From assembly GCA_038116745.1 (NCBI GenBank), contig JAYODW010000056.1, forward strand, positions 1-26,941: a DNA stretch of 26,941 nucleotides, in the 5' to 3' direction. This document shows, in pieces, positions 7,526-16,587 of the stretch (position 1 is its first letter; each line of letters begins with the position of its first letter). The notes under the pieces are model-generated. The model searched no databases. It saw only the letters and a program-made list of their open reading frames with translations, and had not been told where the DNA came from. Position numbers and translations under genes: made by a program. The stretch comes from JAYODW01 sp038116745 (GTDB lineage: Bacteria; Pseudomonadota; Gammaproteobacteria; Ga0077536).

Positions 7526-10500
7526 TCAGTCAGACACTTGCTCTGGTCGTCCGAGTCGGAGAGAAGACTCCAAATCGGTGCGGATCTCCTCGATTTCAAC
7601 ATCGGTCAACGCGACGCCGTGGCGCTTTGCCATCGCGCCCAGTTCAGCTGCTGCTGGATCGGCATGATCCTCGTCGACGAGGCCGGCCGCGCGGCGCACC
7701 TGGAGCGAGAGCGCGCTAGTCAGTTTTTCCACATCGGGCGAGTTGGCGAGAAGGAGAGGCGGCAGGGTGATTTGAAAACGCTGTTCCAGTCCCAGCGCGA
7801 ATTCAATTCCCATGAGTGAGTCCAGCCCCATATCGTGCAGCGGACGGGCGCAATCAATCGTCTCGGGGTCCAGCCCCAGCACGCCGGCCACCTCTTCGAT
7901 AATCATCGATCTGAGAGCGGTATCGAAAGAATCTGGTGCATCGTGGAGCAGCGCAATCAGCGAACTCTGGGTCAGGGTTTCGCGTAATCCGCCTTCGGCA
8001 GCTAACGCCCTCAAGGCGGCGAACCGAGGAGTTCGGGCTGTTAGCAATCGACTTTCCAGTTTTTGAAACGCGATATCCGCGATGGTCACAACCGTCTGTC
8101 CGCGCGTAAGGATTTCATCCAGGCAGTCGAGCGCGACTTCGGCGTTAAACGCTTGTGCCCCGATGTTGGATTCCAGCAGCTGTTGAACCTGCTCATTCCG
8201 CGCAAGATAACCGGTGTCGGCAATCGGGCCCCAAGCGACTGCCGTCGCGGGCAGTTTCTGGGCTTGTCTCAAGCACGCAAGGGACTCAAGAAATCCGTTG
8301 GCTGCCGTATAGCTGGCCTGACCCGGATTACCGAGCAAGTTAGAGACAGAAGAAAACAGCACGAAGAAATCCAGCTGGAAGCCGAGTGTGAGGTGATGAA
8401 GGTTCCAAGCGCCCGCAGCTTTCGGCTCCAGCACCGCCCGCATTCTTTGGGTGTCTAGCTCGGACGTCGGCGCATCGTCATATACCGCGGCGGCATGGAC
8501 AACGCCGGCCAGAGGCGGTAGCTCGGCCATGGCGCTTTCTAGGGCCTGGCTCATCGCCTGCCGATCGCTGACATCAGCTGCGGTGACGAAAGTGTTCACG
8601 TTCTGCAATCGAAGGCGTTCCAGCGCCTCAGTCAGTCCTGGGGTGGCGCTGCCACGCCGACCAATCAGCACCAGATTCCGCGCCCCTCGGGATGCGAGCC
8701 AGCGCGCGGCTTTCAGCCCAAAACCGGTCGTGCCACCGGTCACGAGGTAGCTACGGTCACTGCGGAGACCGAGGGTTTTGACAGGTTCGCGGGTGTGCTC
8801 CAGGGCTGGCGGCGGGTCAAGCGTCAGCACAATTTTTCCGACATGGCGCGCTTGCTGCGCGTAGCGGAAAGCTTCCACTGCATGTCGCGCGGCGAAAGTG
8901 CGGAGCGGCAAAGGGGTCAGCGTGCCGTCAGCAAAAAGCGCCATCACGTCGACCAGCAGTTGGCTGGCAAGCTCCGGTTGATCGACTAAAAGCTGGTCTG
9001 CATCGATACCGAAGTAGCTTATGTTGTGGCGCAACGGGCGCAGACCGATCCGTGTATTTTCCGCGTAGTCCCGCTTGCCAAGCTCGAGGAAGCGTCCGAA
9101 TCGACGCAGTATTCGAAGGTTGGCGTTGATCGCTTCTCCCGACAGGCTGTTCAAAACGACGTCCACGCCTTCACCGCTGGTCGCAGCCAGGATTTCGTCG
9201 GCAAACTCCAGTGTTCGCGAATCGAATATGTGTTCGATGCCAAGCATTTCCAGAAAGGCGCGTTTTTCTGGGGTGCCGGCTGTCACGAAGACCTCAGCCT
9301 CAAGGTGCTGAGCGATCTGTATTGCCGCGAGCCCGACGCCGCCAGCGGCGGCATGGATAAGCACCCGTTCGCCTTGCCGCAGCCTAGCGAGATGCACCAG
9401 GGCGTAATACGCGGTAAGAAAAACTGTTGGCACTGTCGCAGCTTCGGCAAATGACCAGTCGCCTGGGATTGGAATCAGAGCGTTTTCATTGGTGATCACG
9501 CGATTGGCGAAACACCCTGACGCGAAACCCATGACCCGATCGCCTTGGGCCAGGTGACTGATTTCGCTACCGACAGTGGTCACGGTGCCGGCCAGCTCCA
9601 GGCCGAGAGACGGGCCGGAGAAACCACCCTCGAGCATCTCGTCAGGGACCAAGCCCATGACCTGCATCACGTCACGAAAGTTGAGACCTGCTGCTGAGAC
9701 ATCTACTTCAACATCTTTTGGACCGAGAGCCCTTAACTCGGCTCGGCTCCAGCGCAGGTTGTCCAGGCTCCCCGCCTGAGAGAAGTCGAGTTGGAAATCG
9801 GCGTTTGTCTCCGGTTCCGATGTTTTGCCGCCAGAGGCGTTCGAGCTGTTCGCATCTTGTTGCGGCTCTATGCGAACCGCCGAGCGGCCCTCGGCGCCGA
9901 GGACGATTTCCCGCTCTTCATCAGGTGTGAGCAGTTCGTCAACCAGAGCGGGAATCGCGTCGCCGGCCGCATTCAAGCCCGCTGTGACGTCTACGAGGGT
10001 TAAATCATGCTCCGGACGCTCATTGCCGAGGACCCGACAGAAGCTCCACAAAGCGCCCTGTTCCGGCTGGTGCTCCACAGCGCTGTTGGCGTCTGCTGCG
10101 CAGCCTCCTGAAGTCACTACCCAGAGACGTGCCACGCCGGCAGCGCGTCCACGCTGGGTCCTGGCGATTGCCAGGGCGGTATTGTTGAGTGCGAGTGCCC
10201 GCGGCGCTACGTGAGTCTCATCATTGTCATCTTCCCTTGCGAGAGCCGCGAGGAAGACGATGTGGTCCGCAGCCTCGAGCGCTTCGGGCTGCTGCTGCAG
10301 AGAGACAACAATTTCCTCCAGGTTGCGTCCATGAGCTGGAAGAACCACGCACTTCTGGTTGTAAACCCTGAGCTCGTCGGCGAGCGCGTTGGCGGAATCC
10401 AGTGCCGTGTCCTTGTCCGGCGTGACAAATATCCAGGAGGCTGTCTCATGAGCTGTTTCTCGCTCGCCAGAGGTGTTTTCTGGGACGGCCGTCAGGAGGT

Positions 10501-13500
10501 ACGGCCCGGCTGCTATGCCATCAAAGCTTTCCGGCTGGATGACAGCGATGTCCTCGAATAGAACGTTCTTCAATAAGGCGGACCAGGCGTCCGGCGGCGC
10601 CAGGCTCGATTCGATGCGATCGTTTGCGTCACGCCACCACAGGTCGGCGGCTCCATGGATCAGGTCAGAAGCTGCGTCCGTGTGGCGCTCCGCTATAAGA
10701 ACCCGACCGCCACTCCGCAGACGGTCGCGCATAGCAGCAAGCGTCCCCGCTGGATCCGCCATTGAATGCAAAGAGTGATTGAGGCAGATCAAATCAAATT
10801 TCTCTAGCTCGCCAAGCGCCGGTTGCAGCTGACACGCAGTGTCATCAAAACGGTAAGTGCTGAAGTTTTCGTGCGAAAAATTCCGATGGTGCGCAGTTTC
10901 ATTGACAGCTGCGTGCGCAAAATGAACCTGGTGCGTTGATATGAGAGGCTGGAGCTGTTCCGCCAGTGTTGAGGGATATCCGCTCAGCTCCAGCACGCGG
11001 AACACCTGTCCCGGCTGGAACGACTGGCGTAGCTCGCCAACGATGGCGCCTAGCGCTCTTTCAGTGCCGCCGGTCAGCATCGGGAGCGCGTGCAGTTCCC
11101 CGAGTTGCGCGTGCGCGGCGATCTGCTCGGCGTAAGATTCTGGGCTAAGCGCGCCACACAGGAGCTCTCTAAGCGCGATGCGAGTTGAGGCGAGGACGCT
11201 CAGCAGCGGCTGCAGTGTGGGATAGTCATCGAGCAGTAAGCGCCACAGGACCGATGCTGCTGGAAGGGAGTCGTCCCGCACGAGGCGGTAAAAGCTGCCA
11301 TCGTCGATAGCAATGCCTTCATCAATGAGCTTCTGCACCAGCCATCGAACCAGCGGTGTCTCTGGTACCTCCATGCAATCTGGCGGGTACGGCGGCACGC
11401 CGTCGACGTCTCCACGCTGCGCGTTGACCGTGAAAACCGTTGGGAAGGCTTCTTGGGACAGGGTCAGCACGAACGCCTCAAGCAAGGGTTGCGCACTTTG
11501 CCATCCGCGGCTCTTTGTAGTTGTCACAGGGTCGTCGGCGAGGGAAGCTCTGGCCACAGCCAGGAGGGATTCGGACGCGACTTGAAGTGGGCGGTGCGTG
11601 GCGCATCGCCTTGGCCGCGGGCGGAGGACGCTTGACCATATGGCCGGTTTACTGGATTCCGCGCGGTTGAGGGTCACGGCGCGAAAACGACAGCCTTCAA
11701 AGGTCGCGATCGGGCAGCCCGCGGCGTCCTGGAAAGTGAAGTCGGCTACCGCTGTCCGCGCTGTCGCATAGCGCACCTCCCCGGTGAAACTGACGGGAGT
11801 GTGATGGCTGTGGAGGCGCACACGGCCGGCTTTGATCGGCAGCATGGCGGTGCCCTGTGCTCGAGAGATGTTTTCTCTGAAGCACCCCACGAGGGACTGG
11901 AAGGCGAGATCGACGATTGCCGGGTGAAGCACGTGCGTTTGCAGCTCACCCGCTATTTCCGGCGTGATTGTGATCTCCCCGTGGACCCTGTGGCCCGTCA
12001 GGTCGTAGCGAGATAGCCCCCGAAAAGCTGGGCCGTAATCAAGGCCAACGCTCTGGGCGAGCGCATAGTGCTCTGCTGCCTCTATTGTGCAGGGGAACTC
12101 GTTGGTAGTTTGACCTTGAGCTGCTGGGATGTGTTGCATCTCGAGCCTGGCGCCGGCAGACCGAAGTACACGCCCCTCTGCATGCGTCATCCATGGATCG
12201 TCAGAAAGCCGCACTCTGCTTCGTACCCGGAAACGTCCATCACCGTCATCCAGATCGAAGCGAAGCGTGCGCGCCTCGTGCTCGTTCAGCAGGAGTGCGG
12301 TACGAATTTCCAGTTCTTCGAGTTCGTAGCCTTCGTCAGCAAAGCGCTCGCGCGCTGCGGCAAGCGCCAGTTCTATGAAGCCTGCGGCTGGGAAAACGAT
12401 GCCGCCGCCTATCCGATGGTCTGCGATGAACCCGCAGTCTCCGCTGTCGATAGTGTTTTCCCAGGCGCAACCCTCGTCGCCCCGGGTCCAGCCAAGGAGC
12501 GGATGGATTCGTTCGCGTTGAATGACCCCGGCGGACTCGCTGGTCGGTGTTTGCCGCTGCTCGGTTCTTTCCCACGGGTAGTGCGGGAGTTTTACCGGCG
12601 CCCCCTCAACAGGGAAGAATTGACTGAGGCTCTGCGGCGCGCCGAAAAGAAGCGCTTTAGATGCAATGGTCTCGACCTGAGTCAGGTCGTCGCTATCCCG
12701 CCTCGAAGTCGCGAGAACCTGCCCCCTCACGTCGCAGGCGCGCAGGTTATCGCCGATGAACCGCTGCAGAATGGCGTGCGGTGTGACTTCGATGAAAAGT
12801 CGCGCTCCGGAATCAGCCAGGGTTCGGACGGCAGCGTCGAAGCGGACTGGCTTGCGAATGTTGTCCCACCAGTACTCACTGGTGAGTTCGGTGCCGGGTA
12901 ACTTTGTCCCCGACACTGTCGACACGAATAGCTTTCCAGGCGCGCTGGGCGTTAGTCCGGCTAGAACGTCCACAAGTTCATCGCGCAGACCGTCCATCGC
13001 ATGGCTATGAAAGGCGTAGTCGAGGTCAAGCAGAGTGTTCAAAGTGCCCTGACGGTCGAGCAATTTCTGGAGCTTTTCGAGTTCTTCCAGAGGGCCCGCG
13101 AGCGTGACGTCGCCGGGGCTGTTGATTGCCGCAACCTCGACGTCAAGTTGGCCCTCATCAATCAGCGCCCGTGCGGCTTCAGCACCGAGCCTGGCGGCCA
13201 GCATGCGCCCACTGCCACGCGTAAGACTCTGCGCCTGGCTTCTGGCGACGATGACCCTTATCGCCTGGTCGAGCGTGAGCGCCCCTGAGCACCAGGCCGC
13301 CGCTATCTCGCCGACGCTGTGTCCTGTGCATGCGTCCGGATGCACACCTGCGTCGTTCAGGAGAGTGGTCAGGCCAACCTGCATGGCAAACAGGGCGGGC
13401 TGGGCGACCGCGGTGTCGTCAAGTCTGGAGTTCTCCTGTGCTGCGGCAAGCTCTTCAAGGACGGAAAAACCGGCAAGCGCCGCGATCTGGGGATCCAACG

Positions 13501-15175
13501 CCTGCAGGATTTCCCGGAAGCGCGGGCTCTGTTCAAGCAGGCGCCGTCCCATGCCCCAGTACTGAGCGCCGTTCCCAGAGAATATGAAAGCTGTAAGACC
13601 GAGCGGTCCTGTGGCCTTCTCGGTACAGACAGCGGGTGCGGTTTCCCCACGAGCAAACAAGCTCAGCGCTTCTGCCGGTCCTTGTTCCTGGCTAGGTCTC
13701 AGCAGGAGACGATGTCCGAGGGCGTCACGTCCGTGAGCAGCTCCCCAGGCGATGTCGTAGAAATTCTCCGGCGGTGATCTCTCCAGCAGCAGGGCATAGC
13801 GATCTGCGAGCGCTTTGAGAGCCGTTTCACTGGCTGCCGAAAGCAGCAGCGGAGGCTGGCAGCGCGACGGTTTCTTCGTAACGAGCTGTCGTTTAGACCA
13901 AGACTCCAGCAGCACGCTGGCATTCAGGCCGCCAAAACCGAACGAATTCACGACTGCGCGCAGCGGACGAGCGACTGCGCTCAGTTCGACTTCGTCTCGC
14001 GCAACTACCAGGCCAAGGCCGTCGAAGTCGATCTCAGGGTTCGGTTTGTCGAAGTGAATGCTGGGAGGTAGTTTTCGGTGCTGCAGCGCGAGGATAGCTT
14101 TCGCCAGTCCCGCCATGCCGGATGCGCACTCAAGATGCCCCAGGTTACTTTTCACCGAGCCGATGGGAAGCGGTCTGTCGCGATTGCGTCCGTAGACTTC
14201 GCCAATCGCACTGCATTCGATGGGGTCACCGACTGGCGTCCCAGTGCCGTGTGCCTCCGCGAAATCGATCTCACCTGCCGACAGCCCGGCGCGCTCCAGC
14301 ACGCCCTGCATCAGTTCTATCTGGCCCTCACGGCTCGGGATGGTGAGGCCATTCTTGCGGTGACCGTCAGCATTAACACCGCTGGCGCGAATGACGGCAT
14401 GGATAGCGTCGCCGTCCCGCTCCGCGTCCTCGAGTCGTTTCAGGACAGCGATGGCCGCGCCCTCGGAGCGGACATAGCCGTCCGCAGCGGCGTCGAAACT
14501 GTGGCAACGGCCCCGCGGTGAGAGCATGTTCGCCTGCGAAAAGCCGACGAAAGGGTAGGGGTGCAACAGCACATTGACCCCGCCGACCAGCGCGACTTGT
14601 GCACTGCCATGCCGCAGTCCTTCGCAACCAAGATGCAGCGCAGCGAGTGAAGACGAGCAGGCGGTATCCACGGCTAGCGAGGCGCCATGCAGGTCGAAAA
14701 AATAGGAGAGCCTGTTGGCGGCAATGCTCATCGTGTTGCCGGTCATGGTATGCGCAGTCATACCTGCCAGGTCGTCCAGTACTCGCATGCCATGGTCGAG
14801 GCCGGAGATTCCAATGTGCACCGACGTATCGCTACCGGCGAGGCTGCTTGGCGGGATGCCGGCGTCCTCGAAGGCTTCCCAGGCCAGCGTCAGCATCAGG
14901 CGTTGCTGAGGGTCCAAAGCCGTGGCTTCACGCGGAGAGAGGCCAAAGAAAGCCGTGTCATGGCTGAACAGATCGTGCAGCACGCCGGCGGAGTACGTTC
15001 TGGCGCGTCCTGGCGTTGCCGGCGTTGGGTGTTGGTAGCGCTCTGTCGCCCAGCGATCGGCTGGGATGTTTTCAATCAAATCGCGGCGGTTGATCAGCGC
15101 GTCCCAGAGCGCTCCGGCCGAATCCACCATGCCCGGAAAACGGTAGGCTAGCCCTATAACTGCGACTGAGCTCAT
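7526..15175 (-). CDS. Highly reducing type I polyketide/fatty-acid synthase (RkpA-like), KS-AT-DH-MT*-ER-KR-ACP
   Basis: A 2549-residue single-module synthase. KS (1-425): Cys173 in DTACSSS, His309 in EAHGTGTPVGDP, His347 in KSNLGH. AT (528-830): Ser620 in GHSVGEIAAAW, with YAFHS, nearer the malonyl-type signature. DH (888-1170): His920 in HxxxGxxxxP and an Asp-x3-Gln in HPAIVDLAFQ. About 1380-1565 has a methyltransferase-like fold whose motif I is degenerate (VLELSGYPSTL). About 1575-1770 is a structural reductase-like half. ER (1795-2118): AAAGGVGLAAIQIA. KR (2140-2320): TGGTTGFGLKAARWL, Ser276-equivalent FSSVSN, Tyr2289 and Asn2293. ACP (2415-2490): phosphopantetheine Ser2453 in MGLDSLMG. 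There is no thioesterase. All three reducing domains look intact, so iterative synthesis of a saturated chain is expected. A roughly 55-residue tail follows the ACP. It heads the minus-strand operon and is divergent from kpsM. Confidence 0.95.
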   Translation of the reverse strand: MSSVAVIGLAYRFPGMVDSAGALWDALINRRDLIENIPADRWATERYQHPTPATPGRARTYSAGVLHDLFSHDTAFFGLSPREATALDPQQRLMLTLAWEAFEDAGIPPSSLAGSDTSVHIGISGLDHGMRVLDDLAGMTAHTMTGNTMSIAANRLSYFFDLHGASLAVDTACSSSLAALHLGCEGLRHGSAQVALVGGVNVLLHPYPFVGFSQANMLSPRGRCHSFDAAADGYVRSEGAAIAVLKRLEDAERDGDAIHAVIRASGVNADGHRKNGLTIPSREGQIELMQGVLERAGLSAGEIDFAEAHGTGTPVGDPIECSAIGEVYGRNRDRPLPIGSVKSNLGHLECASGMAGLAKAILALQHRKLPPSIHFDKPNPEIDFDGLGLVVARDEVELSAVARPLRAVVNSFGFGGLNASVLLESWSKRQLVTKKPSRCQPPLLLSAASETALKALADRYALLLERSPPENFYDIAWGAAHGRDALGHRLLLRPSQEQGPAEALSLFARGETAPAVCTEKATGPLGLTAFIFSGNGAQYWGMGRRLLEQSPRFREILQALDPQIAALAGFSVLEELAAAQENSRLDDTAVAQPALFAMQVGLTTLLNDAGVHPDACTGHSVGEIAAAWCSGALTLDQAIRVIVARSQAQSLTRGSGRMLAARLGAEAARALIDEGQLDVEVAAINSPGDVTLAGPLEELEKLQKLLDRQGTLNTLLDLDYAFHSHAMDGLRDELVDVLAGLTPSAPGKLFVSTVSGTKLPGTELTSEYWWDNIRKPVRFDAAVRTLADSGARLFIEVTPHAILQRFIGDNLRACDVRGQVLATSRRDSDDLTQVETIASKALLFGAPQSLSQFFPVEGAPVKLPHYPWERTEQRQTPTSESAGVIQRERIHPLLGWTRGDEGCAWENTIDSGDCGFIADHRIGGGIVFPAAGFIELALAAARERFADEGYELEELEIRTALLLNEHEARTLRFDLDDGDGRFRVRSRVRLSDDPWMTHAEGRVLRSAGARLEMQHIPAAQGQTTNEFPCTIEAAEHYALAQSVGLDYGPAFRGLSRYDLTGHRVHGEITITPEIAGELQTHVLHPAIVDLAFQSLVGCFRENISRAQGTAMLPIKAGRVRLHSHHTPVSFTGEVRYATARTAVADFTFQDAAGCPIATFEGCRFRAVTLNRAESSKPAIWSSVLRPRPRRCATHRPLQVASESLLAVARASLADDPVTTTKSRGWQSAQPLLEAFVLTLSQEAFPTVFTVNAQRGDVDGVPPYPPDCMEVPETPLVRWLVQKLIDEGIAIDDGSFYRLVRDDSLPAASVLWRLLLDDYPTLQPLLSVLASTRIALRELLCGALSPESYAEQIAAHAQLGELHALPMLTGGTERALGAIVGELRQSFQPGQVFRVLELSGYPSTLAEQLQPLISTHQVHFAHAAVNETAHHRNFSHENFSTYRFDDTACQLQPALGELEKFDLICLNHSLHSMADPAGTLAAMRDRLRSGGRVLIAERHTDAASDLIHGAADLWWRDANDRIESSLAPPDAWSALLKNVLFEDIAVIQPESFDGIAAGPYLLTAVPENTSGERETAHETASWIFVTPDKDTALDSANALADELRVYNQKCVVLPAHGRNLEEIVVSLQQQPEALEAADHIVFLAALAREDDNDETHVAPRALALNNTALAIARTQRGRAAGVARLWVVTSGGCAADANSAVEHQPEQGALWSFCRVLGNERPEHDLTLVDVTAGLNAAGDAIPALVDELLTPDEEREIVLGAEGRSAVRIEPQQDANSSNASGGKTSEPETNADFQLDFSQAGSLDNLRWSRAELRALGPKDVEVDVSAAGLNFRDVMQVMGLVPDEMLEGGFSGPSLGLELAGTVTTVGSEISHLAQGDRVMGFASGCFANRVITNENALIPIPGDWSFAEAATVPTVFLTAYYALVHLARLRQGERVLIHAAAGGVGLAAIQIAQHLEAEVFVTAGTPEKRAFLEMLGIEHIFDSRTLEFADEILAATSGEGVDVVLNSLSGEAINANLRILRRFGRFLELGKRDYAENTRIGLRPLRHNISYFGIDADQLLVDQPELASQLLVDVMALFADGTLTPLPLRTFAARHAVEAFRYAQQARHVGKIVLTLDPPPALEHTREPVKTLGLRSDRSYLVTGGTTGFGLKAARWLASRGARNLVLIGRRGSATPGLTEALERLRLQNVNTFVTAADVSDRQAMSQALESAMAELPPLAGVVHAAAVYDDAPTSELDTQRMRAVLEPKAAGAWNLHHLTLGFQLDFFVLFSSVSNLLGNPGQASYTAANGFLESLACLRQAQKLPATAVAWGPIADTGYLARNEQVQQLLESNIGAQAFNAEVALDCLDEILTRGQTVVTIADIAFQKLESRLLTARTPRFAALRALAAEGGLRETLTQSSLIALLHDAPDSFDTALRSMIIEEVAGVLGLDPETIDCARPLHDMGLDSLMGIEFALGLEQRFQITLPPLLLANSPDVEKLTSALSLQVRRAAGLVDEDHADPAAAELGAMAKRHGVALTDVEIEEIRTDLESSLRLGRPEQVSD

Positions 15176-15319
15176 GAATTATCTTGGCGACTCAGAGCCG
15201 CTAGGCGCGGCAATTGAGCATTTCTGGCTGGGGCATTCCATGGCAGCAGGAGTGTCGCTTTCTCTTAGGTGAACCCGGAGCAGGCACTGCACGAACCGCA
15301 ATAGTGCGTGAGGCGGCCC

Positions 15320-15348
15320 ATTCTGGTGCGACTAGACTGTTTAATCAA
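15320..15348 (-). promoter_or_regulatory. Candidate sigma-70-type promoter for the lipid operon
   Basis: Read on the minus strand, TTGATT (15348-15343) and CAGAAT (15325-15320) are separated by 17 bases, upstream of the polyketide synthase ATG at 15175. Each box matches only four of six consensus bases, so this is a weak candidate. Confidence 0.25.
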
Positions 15349-15388
15349 TGGCTTATCTAGCTGTTTTCATTGTTCACGTGTCCTAAAA

Positions 15389-15432
15389 CGCCCCAGGCGC
15401 GAGCTACCCCTCATCCTTGGGAGGCTGGGGCG
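15389..15432. repeat. 8-bp inverted repeat in the divergent intergenic region
   Basis: CGCCCCAG (15389-15396) and CTGGGGCG (15425-15432) are perfect inverse copies separated by 28 bases. They could form an RNA stem or mark a protein-binding site in the 632-base gap between the two divergent operons. Nothing else gene-like is seen between 15176 and 15690. Confidence 0.35.
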
Positions 15433-15691
15433 CCGAAGGGATTCCTGAACGATTTACGTCGTCGGGCGAAGCTCCCAGGCGGATGTCAATCCCTTGCGTA
15501 TCTCCGCGGCCGCGACCGAGGGGTCATTTTCTCCGTAAAGCCGGGAGCAGAATTTGTGCCAAGCAGCCCAGAGACATCGCGCTACAGGCGCTTTCGTTGA
15601 GCGAGCGAGACACAGATCGGCTTTAATCGCTCAAGTATGCGGATGAAACCTACAGTTTATCTGCGAATCCAGACCTAAATGTCTGTTTAGA

Positions 15692-15721
15692 TTGGCAGCG
15701 ACCGTTCTTATCACTGATAAT
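15692..15721 (+). promoter_or_regulatory. Candidate sigma-70 promoter for kpsMTED overlapped by a palindrome
   Basis: TTGGCA (15692-15697) and GATAAT (15716-15721) are each five of six matches to the -35 and -10 consensus, with an 18-base spacer, 87 bases before the kpsM ATG. The perfect palindrome TTATCA-C-TGATAA (15708-15720) covers most of the -10 box, an arrangement typical of a repressor site. Confidence 0.5.
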
Positions 15722-15807
15722 CGAGCGGGATTTAAACCGATCCGCGCAACTCGCGCGTGAGCTACTAGTTTCTCGAAGCGAACGGAAGTGAGAGCTTTTG
15801 CCTTGAC

Positions 15808-16587
15808 ATGCAACGAAGCGCGTTACTGGTAACCTTTTCCGTCTGGAAAGCGCTGTTTCTTCGGGAGGCGCTGACGCGGCTGTTCGGCGCGCGTGGGGCA
15901 TGGTTCTGGCTCCTGGCTGAGCCGGTGTTCCAGGTGACAATCATCATGTTTATTTTCGCGGTTATACGCATGCGCCATGTCGGCGGCATGGACACCATGG
16001 TCTGGCTGATGCTTGGTTTCTTGGCGTTCTTTATGTTCTCCCGTACCTCCGCGCAAACTTCAAACGCCCTATCCGCGAACAAGGCACTTTTTGCTTACCG
16101 ACAGGTGAAGCCCGTGGATCCTGTACTGGTTCGGGGTGTGTTGGAGGGATTTCTACTGGTGCTAATTTGCGGCCTGCTGACGTCAGGTATGGCGCTGGCC
16201 GGAAAAATGGCGGTGCCGAGCGAGCCGCTCCGGATTATCGGTGCCGTGGTCGGGCTCTGGGTCTTAGGACTGGGTTGGGGACTAATGCTCTCAGTCTGTT
16301 CTGACCTGTTGCCCGAACTGGCTCGGCTAATCAGGCTGCTCACATTTCCCCTGATGATCGTCTCCGGGGTAATCTTCCCAATTAGTGCGCTGGTCCAGCC
16401 GTATCGGGACTGGCTTCTCCTGAACCCCATCGCGCACGGCATTGAAGAGGTCCGAGCAGCCTATAGCGCAAGCTATTACGCCGTGCCGGAACTCGATATC
16501 AGCTACATGTACTTCTTTTCCCTGGTGTTAGTGTTTCTGGGGCTTGCGCTACACGCCCGCTACGAAGACAGGTTGATTGCGGCGTGA
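15808..16587 (+). CDS. kpsM: Capsule polysaccharide ABC transporter permease KpsM
   Basis: A 259-residue ABC-2 type inner-membrane permease with about six membrane segments. It has the short amphipathic N-terminus and RLFGARGAWFWLLAEPVFQ region common to KpsM/Wzm proteins of capsule export, and the conserved LLLNPIAHGIEEVRAAY segment between the last membrane helices. With KpsT it moves the finished lipid-linked polysaccharide across the inner membrane. The ATG at 15808 is preceded by a weak GAGAG. The stop codon overlaps the next gene's start by four bases (GTGA), so both subunits are made together. It is first in the plus-strand export operon. Confidence 0.93.
   Translation: MQRSALLVTFSVWKALFLREALTRLFGARGAWFWLLAEPVFQVTIIMFIFAVIRMRHVGGMDTMVWLMLGFLAFFMFSRTSAQTSNALSANKALFAYRQVKPVDPVLVRGVLEGFLLVLICGLLTSGMALAGKMAVPSEPLRIIGAVVGLWVLGLGWGLMLSVCSDLLPELARLIRLLTFPLMIVSGVIFPISALVQPYRDWLLLNPIAHGIEEVRAAYSASYYAVPELDISYMYFFSLVLVFLGLALHARYEDRLIAA

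Noticed and set aside
7526..15175. Many long open frames on the plus strand opposite the polyketide synthase, some of 120-280 codons
   Set aside because: They lie wholly antisense to a clearly conserved synthase, carry no recognisable domains and are expected from the codon bias of the GC-rich gene.
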